A stretch of DNA of 64,000 nt from Voacanga thouarsii (Eukaryota; Streptophyta; Magnoliopsida; Gentianales; Apocynaceae): the NCBI GenBank assembly GCA_026120185.1, contig JANUWF010003376.1:2418001-2482000 (forward strand), written 5' to 3'. Both the position numbers and the translations under genes were made by a program. Under the pieces are notes generated by a model. It had not been told where the DNA came from, did not search any database, and saw nothing but the letters and a program-made list of their open reading frames with translations. Positions 44,752-55,370 of this stretch are shown piece after piece (position 1 is the first letter of the stretch; every line of letters starts with the position of its first letter).

Positions 44752-47700
44752 TGTAACACCCTACGACTATGTACCCTAAAAGGGCGGGGATGTCGCCCCG
44801 TCCTATAGGACAAGGGGTCTTTAAAACGAGGTATAAAAATACAAAGGCAACCTCCAAGAGCTTCAAATTAGATAAATAAAGAGATACTCTTATTACATCA
44901 GGCTCAACGTGGAGTAAAACGAAATAAAAATAATTAAGCGTTCAACAGCTTGAACAACAAATGCCTCCTAAGCAAAGATGACAATAATTAGAAAAACTTC
45001 AACTATCAATGCCCCGTTGACTTAGCACAATCTATCTCCAAAAAACATGATGTAAAACAGTGTGAGAATAAATCTCAGTAAGTCCTGTGTGTACACATGG
45101 TGTTTTGAATAGTACGTGTATGCAAAGTGCAAAACATTTGTAGAAATATTTGGACAAGTCATAAATAATCTCTTTTCCTCATTGTCACACTTTGTACAAA
45201 ATAAATCCTCCACTCGAATAAACAGTCATGTCACCACACGTTGGGCTCCATGAGAACAAAATGGCCAAGGCACCACACTTTGTTCACCTTGTCCGGACCA
45301 GATTACCACACGTTGGGCGTTCTGATCAAGGTGAGTGTACAGCTCACTGGGTGAGATACTCCTCCATCTCTACACCCAACAAAACCATTCGGGTGTCCAT
45401 GCCGGGGATATATATAATACCATACCAGGTACAAATGCTAGCTCGGACTGGCCTGACCAACCAACACTGTCGTCTTTTCAAGCAGAGTTCATCTTCTAGA
45501 GGTGGCCTCCTGCCAGAAGACTTACGCTAGCCCTCCAAGAGTAGTATTGTTAGCCTACCCTTATTGAGTATTCAACGAACATATCCATCAATTCCTGATT
45601 CACAATATTTCCAGACCTTGGCTTTGTACAACGTGATTTTCTTTAAAAGAGATTTCTAAAAGGTTAAGGAAAAGAATAGTTTTCTTGATAAAATCGTTAG
45701 TTTGACAAAACCGTTTAAAGAATAAATATCCACGTTTACAACCCAAGAAAACATAGTTTAACAATGGCTTTACAAAGCTTCACAACATAGACTTGCCATC
45801 ACAACATTTAACAAAAGAGTTTATACAAAGACTTACCATCACAATATTTAACAAAAGAGTTTATGCAAGGACTTACTTCATATGCCTCAGATAAACGAGA
45901 TAAATTCACAGCTCGCTTTCCTCAATTATCCTCCTGATCTAAACTATATAATATCATGATCAGGGTCTCAATTAATTCAAACATGCTCTAATCTCATTTA
46001 TTTTCACAACAATTCACAATCCCCTATTTAATTCCAAGTAAACTATCCAATCCCCAAAGATCATATACCATGACCATATGTTCATCCCACTATTAGACAT
46101 TATTAAACCTTACTTTCGGCATCAAGGGTGGGTATTCCCTTACCTTGCAATAACCGGGTAATGAGGTCTCGATGCTCCTATGGTGATCGTCCCGAGTTTA
46201 CTTGTAAAAAAGAGAAAAGCTACCTCCTTTGCTCCTCTTGATCGAAAATTAAAGAAGAAGATGAAATCAGCCTCTATATGGTGTGATTTAAGGGAAAAAG
46301 AAGGAGAAAAGAATCATTAGAGAAAACGGCATCAAGAGGTTGAGAGGATTTTTGCTTACTTTAAGGTGTGTTCGATTTTTGCTAGGTATTGCTCTTAAGA
46401 TTTTCGAAAATTGTTGTGGAGTTCTTGCTGGAATTTTTCGTGTAGAATAGAGAGGGTAATCGGCTACTATGCTTTAGGGTTAGAGAAGATTAGTTTAGGG
46501 CTAGATGATGGTGTTTAGAAAGACTCCTAATGGCTTAAGGCTTCTTGGACAGTAAGGCCGAAAATTGCAGCTTGTGATGTCTCTCCTTGCTACCGAATTT
46601 AGGTGAGTTTAAGGGGAGAAAATAATCTGCAATTTGCTCCCTTGTGCTGGCCGAAATATTGGTCAAGAGAAGGGCTGATTGTGTTCAGAATTTTAGGCCA
46701 AACAAGGAAGAGTTTGAGAAGGCTTTGGAGACTAAAATTCTGTGCAAGATGGCCATATGTGCTGTGCGAAATTTCTGAATAGAAGAGGAAGAATTTCTGG
46801 ACTGTTTTAGCTGTGGTTCTGCCGAAATTTCCAGAGAAACAATGAGGGTTTTAGGTGTAGAAAAATAGCTTGATCAGCTGGGGTTTTTTATGGTGTGTTT
46901 GTGTGCAGAATTTCGGTTGGAATAAGAGTACAAGGCTGGCCAAAATTTTCTGTACAAAGCTGCCGAAAATCCTGTACAAGTGTGACGAATTTTTGGAATG
47001 TTTTGGCTGCTGTTTTTTACGAGAGTCGAGAGGAGAAAAGTGTGGTCTTTAGGTTCTGGAATTTGGCTTAATCAACAAGGAGTTTTGGCAGATTTTGGAG
47101 TGCAAAGCTGTCAAAAATTCTAGGCGTAAGCTGGACGAAAATTCTGTAGTTTTGTGAGAAGAAAATTCTGGTTTTGTGCAGCTAAGGTAATCTGAATTGA
47201 TGAGGAGTATTTAAATGTTTTGAGCTAGGGTTTGAAGAGTTGGATTGTACTTAAAGGTGCTGGAATTTCGGACAGCTTGTGTTGACACAAAGCTGCCGAA
47301 ATTCTGCTAGGATAAGGAAGAAAATCCTAGTTGAATTAGGATTGAAATAAAAGTCTAATTTGCTGAGGGATTTAGGATAAGATTTCCTAGCTTTGGAAGA
47401 GTTTGAGTTGAGCTAAAGTTCTTCCAAGAAGTGGCGGCACTTGCTGGAATTTTTTTCCAAATTTTTAGCTAACATTCTAGGGTTAAAATCAACAAGGTTT
47501 CCTACTAGAAAAATGACTCTTTAATTCCAACTATCCATGGTCAAATCCATTAAGCTAAAATCAAGCTGGAATTTTATTTATTAGCTAAGGTTTTTCGAAA
47601 ATCCTAAGGAATAAAAGCTGAAAATTAAAAGTGAACTTTATTCACATCAAGGTCCTTAAATTTAGGGAATAAATATAGAGACTTATTTCCTTGGAATAAT

Positions 47701-48110
47701 GACACTAAAATTTCTCTAGGTTTGCTAGATCTTTTTCGGCCAAGACATGGAAATTCTAAGGAAAGGAATTTTCAAGAAGAGAAACTAACTTAACAAAAGG
47801 TTGGATTTGAACTCGGGTCACCAAAGGAAATCACCAACCTCCCCGCTATTCCAAAGTAACTCCAATACTAATTTTTTTTTTCTACAATCAGTTCTTGCCA
47901 CCCACCAATACTCATCCTTCCAAGTCTTTGACCAAACCTCCCTTATCCAAATCTTTAACAACACAGCTATTTCACATCAATCAATTCAAATGCAAGAGCA
48001 ACGGAAAATTCACATGCATCCATGCAATTAAAATGATTCTAAGCTACCACTTAAAATGCAAAATGCTATGCAATGCATGACTTTTCCCCATAGTCAAAGG
48101 TGGTTTTGGG
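44752..48110 (-). repeat. Gypsy-H 5' LTR
   Basis: It aligns over its whole length with 26512-27998 plus 37209-39108, which proves that copia-C split the other LTR. The right end stops at TTTTGGG, about 12 bases short of the expected CGGGGTATTACA end. The empty copia-C target lies near 46217. No coding ORF is supported. Confidence 0.9.
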
Positions 48111-48840
48111 GTTAAAAAATATGATGACTTCTTGGTGCCAAAAGTACCGTACACCTCACCATCAATGTTGTCTTGCATAATTACAAAATAGAGTGAATTC
48201 AACTGCCATGATGTCATTTCAAGGCCAGTATAGGTACATCAAAATATGTATGAAGACATGTAGAACACTTGCTATGATGCAGTGCAATATTTAAAGATAA
48301 CCCTCTATTCTGCAAAATTTTAAGGATTTTGCGGAACAACCTATAAATACCCCTTATCTAGTTATTCTAAGAGACACATAATAGATGCCACATGAAATAC
48401 ACAAGAAAAACCTTTTAGAAACTCTATGGAGGCCAAGAAGAGAATATCAAAAGAAGATTAAAAAGGAAAGGAGCATCCCAAGAAGAGTTCAAAGCAGAAG
48501 AAAAAGCACTTATCTATGGGTTCGTTTTCTTTTCTATTGTAATTTGGATTTGGAGATAATTATTTCTATCTAGATCTATTTGTAATTAAAGTAATGTACC
48601 CTAATTTTGTTGTGTATTTAATTATTTCTTGATTTTATTGAGTTTTGTTTGAGTATTCTATCACCTAGGGCTTGCTTGATTGAGTTAATTATTTGGATTT
48701 TTCACTTATGATTCACTTTGAGAAAATGGATTACCAGATGGATTTGTATGGTAGAGATATCTACGGGTAAGCCTCAAGGACATGGAACTCATTATTTGAG
48801 AAAAGGGTGAGTTTTGTATATAAGGGATTATGTAAAAGCT
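48111..48840. repeat. LTR-like DNA, probable continuation of F2 3' LTR
   Basis: This AT-rich DNA has a TATA box TATAAATA (48342-48349), followed by a purine-rich stretch of AAGAAGA type and then a T-rich region. This layout is like the F LTRs. Position next to gypsy-H suggests it is the rest of the LTR that begins at 26221. No similarity proves this. Confidence 0.35.
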
Positions 48841-49440
48841 TATGTAACAGCTTATGCATCAATATTATATTAGAAGCTCTTTAAAATATAATAGAAGATT
48901 ATAGAACATAATGGAAGATTATGGAGAACTTTAGAAAAATATAGAATATAATAGAAAAATATAGAATATTTTAGAACATAGTGGAAGCTTTCGGAAACCT
49001 ATAGAAGATATAAAAAAGTATTTAAAAAAAGTTAATATATCTAAAATGTCTAATATTAAACTTAAAATGCCTAAACTTTATTAAATCTTATGGGGCCCAC
49101 ATATAAATTATCTAATAACTTTTATTAAAGGTTGTAGGCTCTACATATAAAATATCTTAAGAGGTTTTTAATGAAGTGGGCCCCTACTAAATTAATATTG
49201 CGGGCCCCATAGGTTACTTATCAAAATTCTATTTCTCTTCCTAGTATAAAATCGGTTACTTAGCAAAATTCCATTTCTCTTCCTAATATAATATTCCTTA
49301 TCAAATATATAAAATATATTTTAAGTGGTAACAAATCAGTTTCCTCCAAATAATTTCTTGTTCATTACTTTCCCTTTTATTCTCTAATACTTTTTCCAAA
49401 AATTTTTCAAAGGTAATAAAATATATCCTAACTTAAGACT
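48841..49440. repeat. AT-rich DNA with degenerate short repeats
   Basis: From about 48870 to 49030 the strings TATAGAA, ATAATAGAA and GGAAGATTATGGA recur irregularly. Two near-identical pieces with GGTTACTTAGCAAAATTCC and TTACTTATCAAAATTC follow around 49212-49270. I see no gene. Confidence 0.5.
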
Positions 49441-51169
49441 GCTCAGGGAAGTGATGTTACGTGAATGGTACTAGCCGGCGTCGACCAAAAAGCCCTAGGA
49501 GGCGTTAGCTCCTTTTTGGTCCAGTCTCAAAATTGCTCTGTTTTGCTTTAATTTTTTCAGAGAGCAACTAGCCCAAGCCAGTTCTACCCAACTGACTCTA
49601 GGTCCTCATTGTTCAATTCAGTTCCTGCATACTTTGAGCATCTTTTCACCATATTTTCAAGGTAACTTTTTTTCATTAAATCTTTACAAAAGATGGTAAA
49701 GTGTTGGGAACAAATAGCTATTTATACTTAAAATAAACACAAATGGCCTCTAAAATATAAATGAATCTAAACCTTCCTAACAAGGTTGCCCATCTTAAGA
49801 ATATCAAGAGCAACATAGGGCAAAATCAAAAGTAGCAAACTATTGTGAACTAGTCGGGCCACATGAATTGACCTGGGAAGTGTTGCCTAGGGTCAAGCAT
49901 TAGAAAAAAAAATAAAGAAGGTAGGGCCACCTAGGTGCACTTAGGGATGGCTGCCTATCATTGCAGAAAATCCCTATTCAATAATTTCGTGGTCTTAAAA
50001 GTAAAAAAACTATAAATACCCCCATTATAAACACTACAAATCTGTTCTTGTGCATAGAAAACCTCAAGAAACCGTAGAGAGCTTGAGAAAACATAAGGAG
50101 AAAGAGGATCAAGGTAATCTTAGAAGGGAAAAAGAGAATTGATCAAAGAGATCTCAAGAAAGAAAGAGGAAGATAGTTTATTTATGAGTTCTTTCTTTTC
50201 TTTTCTCTTCTTTGAAATCTAACCTTGTCAATATGGATTCTAAATATGATTTCAAAGTAATTCAAAGATGAACCCTAATTTCATGTCTTGGATAGATTTC
50301 CTCTTTTGAACTATTAAATTTCAATTTCATGTATTTGTTTACTTAGGTATTATTGTATTTGATTGATTATTTAGGGATTACTTGATTTGTTCAATTAATT
50401 TGTTCACTTCTAATGATTTTGTGAGATAAGGTTAGGGGTTAAACATCCAATTGATTAATTTAATGTTTATTTTCCTTTAATTAACTCAAAAGAGGGGTTG
50501 GAAATTTAAATTTGATAATAAAAAGGATTATGAAATTATCTTGAGATAGTGATTTGTGTCTTTCAGGTACCCTTAGTAATTGGATTGATTTTAATGCTTC
50601 CTTAAGTAGATTGGGTTGGTAGAGATGTCAACTAGTTGCTCTTGGAATTAAGATTGTCATATCTCAAGAGAAAGTGAGATTTACAATAAACTCCCATACC
50701 AGTGCTAGAATTGAAAGTCAATTGTTCCGAAGAGATTTTCTTTACTTGATTTGGAATTAGGGAATCTCTATTTTGGCCTGGCATTTTCTCCTTTCTCTTA
50801 TTCCTTGATGACTCTTGAAACTTTTCACGCACAGACAGGGAAATACTCTTTAGTCTAGTAGTTAAAATTTCTTATTTCTATTATTCAATTTGCTAAATAA
50901 TGAGATAAGATGGAAGTGGTGGTAATTGCTAAGTTTCTGTAGATTTGATACTTGTTATTCCTTGTATGATGGATATACTTGCCTTATGTGGACTGTGTTT
51001 GTACTTTTTCCAACACACCCTCATACACATAGCAATTGCGACTACAGAATATTCCCGCTTGTTACACGAGTGAACCGAGTTTTATCCTTTGCAATGGCAC
51101 CAGAAACTTTTTGTGTGCATGAGGGTGAGTTGGAAAAAGTATCAAGAAGGTCCGCAATCAATAAAGTTT
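49441..51169. repeat. Degraded LTR-like DNA
   Basis: A TATA box TATAAATACCCCC at 50011 is followed by a purine-rich stretch at 50045-50180 and a T-rich region. This is the layout of the F and F2 LTRs but with no clear paired copy. The end region near 51094-51112 (AATGGCACCAGAAAC) might be a decayed primer site. An inverted repeat lies at 51002-51141. No gene is seen. Confidence 0.35.
51002..51141. repeat. Inverted repeat, 30-bp arms
   Basis: The arms 51002-51031 (TACTTTTTCCAAC...) and 51112-51141 (...GTTGGAAAAAGTA) match as inverse complements at 27 of 30 positions, with 80 bases between. No flanking duplication is visible (GTTTG left, TCAAG right), so it is not shown to be a transposon. Confidence 0.7.
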
Positions 51170-51199
51170 TAAAATAAAATGCTAATTCCCAAAATCACA

Positions 51200-52390
51200 C
51201 ACAATAAGATAAGTATTATTGGGTTTCGTCGGCAGTGAACAGTCCCATAGTGGAAGCAATAATAGTAGAATGGAAAATCGAAAGTAAGATAAGAGGATCG
51301 CTCATATGTAAATAAAATAGATAAAATAAGAGAGGGATTATAGTATGCCTTTCAAAATGCAGCTTTCAATTATATGAATGCCACAACCATCTGTAAAAAT
51401 ATGATGGCATGGATCAGAGTTCCTTAGAGGTTTTATCGATTTCACAAAACTGCAAACACACGGCAAAATTGAAGCCATGGATCAAACCCCTTTTGTGTTG
51501 TTCATAATCAACTACCATATCCTAAGTCTAGGAATGATTCTAGTAGTATGCACATGAGGATAACACTCAAGCACCAATATGGTTAGCTAGTGCTAGTAGG
51601 ATTGGCAATAGCTAGGATAATTCTGGAAGAAATAGTGGATGATCAAAAGTTAGGGTTTTGTGGAATGGGTTTCTAGATCTTCTCCTTTGGCTATCAACTC
51701 CCTTAATTGAGGTATTTATAGACACTTATGGGGCCTAAGGTATTGCAAATAATTACATGTAAACTTTCACATTATAAATACTATATAATTTTCTCATAAG
51801 ACTATTTTCTTCTAACAGAATGACCCCATAATATTATCTTATAATATTTTGAGTTCTAAACACTCTATTGTGTGTGACCTATTAGGTTATTTGATCAATT
51901 GACAACAAAATATAAACCAGTCCTACCAATTATGGGATTAGTAATCCTCAATAAATATGATTAGTTTATTAATGAATTAATAAATTCTCTAATTAATGAA
52001 TCTATATTAAGTTGATCAAGAATTACATCTAGAAATGTATCATGACTATCATATAAAGTCCATAAAGTCAAGTGGTTTGACATGAACCTTTCAATAACAA
52101 ATGTCGGTGTAATAAACTTATTTTATCATACTATATCTTATTAAGTTTGGAATATGGAATTAATACCAACTCCCACTAAAATATTATTAATTCTAGCCCA
52201 ATGTTCTAGCACTTGTTCCCAAAATGCATTACTCATTCTGTGTGTTATCTTGGAATTGTTTCTAGCATATAGTTACCTTGGTCAAGGACTTCTTGAGTAA
52301 TAATTCCCTACAAGAGGCCGCGAGATATACATTTCAACTATTAGGAAGGATGAATCCTTTGTTGACACTCTCAACTACTTGCATATGCTT
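51200..52390 (-). repeat. Copia LTR remnant related to copia-G LTR
   Basis: Segments near 52270-52380 (TTGGTCAAGGACTT, AGTAATAATTCC, GAGATAT, ACTATTAGGA) match 62645-62745 of the copia-G LTR in the same orientation, and GTGGAAGCAATAATAG near 51250 recalls the GTGCAGCGGAA of its end. It stops abruptly at 52390 where the element F LTR begins, so F is probably inserted into it. The left limit is approximate. Confidence 0.55.
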
Positions 52391-53886
52391 TGATAAGGGC
52401 TAAAATGACCATTATGTTTCTAGTTATTTGAGGTTATTTTGAGATACATTTATTATAATAAATAGGCATATTCCTTTCTATTTAACATTTTGCTTGTGAA
52501 AAGTATTTTTAGCAAATTTGTGCAAAATTAAGTAAAAATCGAGCAAAAAATGAATAATTCCAGAACATACCTTGTGCCAGGCCCAACTAAGGGACCAAGC
52601 ACTGGGTTCATTTTGGTCCAGTAGAGGAATTTGAGCAACTTTCAGTACAAAAGTAGAACAGACCTGGCACCAAGTCTGGCAAGTGTACCTCGTACTGGGT
52701 CCATTCTGTCTGCCGATGAGAATAGACCAAAAATAGAGCAACAATAGAGGAAGAATAGAATGCACCGGCGCCAGGTGGATCAAAGGTACCCGACGCCAAG
52801 TACGCTCTGGAAGGCGAATATTCTATGTACAAATTTGGGAATTCTCTAATAATTTTAGTATTTTTCGAATCCTACTCATCCAAGACTTCCTAAGTTCCGA
52901 ATTTAGCATCCAAGAAAGCTTATAAATACAAGAAAAGCACAAGAGAAATGTGTGATTTGAAGGATCCAAGCTAGCTATTCAATCACCACTCAAAGGAGCA
53001 TTGTTCAAATGAGGTTTTCAAGAGAAGAAAAAAGGCTTGTCTATGTGTTTTATCTTTTATCATTTGTTTACTTTTCTTTAACAATGATGTGCTAAATGGT
53101 TTTATTGTAATTGCATATTATTTTGGGGATTATGATTTTGAGTTAGTTTGAATTTTTTATCAAATTAATGTTATCTTTAGTATTTGATTATTTGTTTACA
53201 TTGGTTATTGATTCGAGTTCTTCTAATTGACTTGGGAAATGATGTTAGAAGTTCATTGTATTGATTTCATATTTGTTAAATCTTAATGGACTTGGGAAAT
53301 GATGTTAGGATTAAATGACTAAAGTCATCAAAGATTAGTTAATTTCACCTTGAGCAAAGGATCATTAGCTAATTTCATGTTTATAAGGTATGAGTTTAAT
53401 GTATGTTTTGGTTACTTTAGTTTGAATGGGAAATCTACAAAAATTAATCAAGAGAGAGTGATTCCATGGATTGGGAAAGACGTGGAATCTACATAAGTAA
53501 GTTCATGACTTGGGAAATGATTGAATTTTACTTAAGTTCCTTCATGATGCTAAAATGACAATTGATTGTGATAAATGCTAATTGATTCAATATTGCGTTT
53601 TCAAGATAATTTTCTAGTTACACAACTTTAAATCCTTGAGTTATATCTATTTTTTTTCTTTATTTATTTTTTTTATTCTCTTCTTATGTTATTGGCTAAA
53701 TAATAAGGATTTGGGTAAAGTAAGATGGGAGCCTAAATTCTCGCGGATTCAGTACCTACTATGCACTATATTATACGAGGGGTATACTTGCCCGTATGTG
53801 TGGTTTTAGCAGTTAGCATTTTAATTAAAGCTTGATTGTTTGTTTAATTTGTTGGTAATATTTTCTACACTAGAAAACACACATCA
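52391..53886 (+). repeat. Element F 5' LTR
   Basis: It starts TGATAAGGGCTAAAATG and ends near ACACATCA, just before the primer site. The first 1 kb aligns with 60586-61599. It includes GCGCCAGGTGGATC-type strings, a TATA box at 52921-52928 and a purine-rich region after it. The exact right end is uncertain by a few bases. Confidence 0.78.
52921..52928 (+). promoter_or_regulatory. TATA box in element F 5' LTR
   Basis: TATAAATA is preserved at the same LTR position in the 3' LTR (61100-61107) and is followed by A- and G-rich DNA. It is a likely core promoter. Confidence 0.6.
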
Positions 53887-53893
53887 TGTTTTT

Positions 53894-53910
53894 TGTGCCA
53901 TTGCCGGGGG
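53894..53910 (+). other. Element F primer binding site, degenerate (Asp tRNA type)
   Basis: TTGTGCCATTGCCGGGGG resembles TGGCGCCATTGCCGGGG, the primer site of Athila/Tat gypsy elements, with decay at the first bases. Confidence 0.6.
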
Positions 53911-54452
53911 TGGGCACTATCGGATACACTTGAGCCTTGTTGATTTTACCTTTGTTGTATTTGTATATATCACTAACTTTTGTGTTTAGGTAGTTTGTGA
54001 ATATTTCTAATTTGTGTATTTTTCTTTTCTTTATTTTTCTATTATTTTTATTTTATTTTTTTCAATTTAATTTTCATTTTTCTTTGAGTGCAAGATTCAA
54101 AACATCATCATAGACAATTATTCATGGGCACAACATCAAATGCGCTATAATGATGATACATTGACAAGGTTGCAAGCTTGAATTAATGCTTTTGGTAAGA
54201 CGTCACTTGAAGTTTCAATCTAATCATTTGCTACCAACACAACCACATCCATTAGGTGGCATAAAGAAGCATCCCAATGAATGAGCCATCAAAGAGCACA
54301 ACTAGTCAAGTTGGTTGAAGATGCCCTAAAGGCCCATACATGTGCTTAAGTGGACCCCTAAAGAGAGGAGAGAGGTCAGGAGGAACAATTGCCTAATGTG
54401 ATGGGGAAATTTTTTTTATTTTATTCTATGCTCTCATATTTCTAATTTTTCT

Positions 54453-55075
54453 TTGTCACATGAATTTTTAGGTACCTCTCAACTCACAGAACCTAATGAT
54501 GCCATTGATGATGTGTGGAATTTACCATGCCTCAAGGAGTTGGATCTTTTAATGCTATATCATAATAAGTCCTTGAAGGATGGTGGTAATTTCTACCCTT
54601 CACCCCATTCAAAGGGAGGTAGCTTAGTTTTTTTAGATCATGTATTGCAAAGTAAGGATTTCTTGATCCCGTCTTTAAGAACTCAATTGCTAAGTTTAAA
54701 GAGAAATTGTCATTGTGACAAATCTTTTGAAGGGTTAAATGGTGATTTCATGTTTGATGCATTCTTTAGAGATTATGTGCATTATTTGTTGGCAAAAATA
54801 TTTGTGTATTTAAAGGAATGTAAGAGAATGAGGTTTATGTGTTTTGTTTTACTAAGAAAAATTATTTTCATGAACATGACCTTTTTCAAAAACCCCCCTT
54901 CTTTCTACATACATCTTGCCTATTTTCTACTTTAAGCTTAAATTTCTTTTACAAAGGCTTGATAAGGAAACATGATGAGTGGAAAGAGTTTTTTTTCTTT
55001 GTTTTGTGTTTGGAGTTGTTAGGTGTTATTTCCCCTAGTAATAAGGAAAATATTTTCCATGTTAAGTGTAAATGA
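54453..55075 (+). pseudogene. Element F ORF of unknown function (frameshifted)
   Basis: An open frame at 54453-54935 is continued, after a frameshift near 54830, by a second frame to 55075; together they span about 205 codons. No ATG begins the first frame: it enters from upstream, and a T-rich tract ending TTTTTAG at 54471 could be a splice acceptor. The N-terminal half holds WNLPCLKELDLLMLYHNKSL and a Cys/Asp-rich piece, the second half HEHDLFQKPP, RKHDEWKEF and a hydrophobic FFFFVLCLELLGVI. I do not recognise a family and see no Gag zinc knuckle. Recovery of a sensible frame after one shift suggests a real, decayed protein. It lies between the primer site and the solo-LTR insertion. Confidence 0.4.
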
Positions 55076-55370
55076 TTGAGTCATGTCTTTATTTGCTTTC
55101 TTAGGATTTTTTAATATTTTTCTTTACTTTATTTTCTTTTATTTAGGTGTTTTTTTTTTGTTATTATTTTCCTAATGCTTTTATTTGTGTTTTATTTTGT
55201 AGGTAGGAATAAAGTCCTCTTGGACAAGCTCCTTTTTCTTTTCCAAGCTCATCTTTGTTGGAGCTTATTGCACTTGGAGGCTATTGTTAACTACTTCTTT
55301 ATTATTTTTGGTCCCTTTAGATGTGCTTTCTTGCGTTAATTTTTCTCCAATGAGGACATTGTCCAGTTTA
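55076..55370 (+). other. Element F internal non-coding DNA
   Basis: T-rich DNA runs up to the solo LTR. It ends AATGAGGACATTGTCCAGTTT, whose continuation AAGTGTAGTGGAGTGG resumes at 59456 after the insertion. This restores a motif common in Athila/Tat-like elements. Confidence 0.55.

Larger units (their letters stand above)
26512..48110 (-). mobile_element. Gypsy-H, Ty3/gypsy Del/Tekay-type chromovirus
   Basis: The reverse-strand element has a 5' LTR at 44752-48110, a primer binding site, an acidic ORF, gag, protease, RT, RNase H, integrase, chromodomain and a polypurine tract. Its 3' LTR at 26512-39108 is split by copia-C. The two LTRs (about 3.39 and 3.36 kb without copia-C) differ by a few percent by eye, so it is younger than gypsy-E. 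The outer ends are eroded: the left end reads GGTAACACC for TGTAACACC, and about 12 bases are missing at the right end. No target duplication can be shown. Confidence 0.88.

Noticed and set aside
51002..51141. A MITE
   Set aside because: The ends lack a target duplication and there is no second copy in the window. It is kept only as an inverted repeat.
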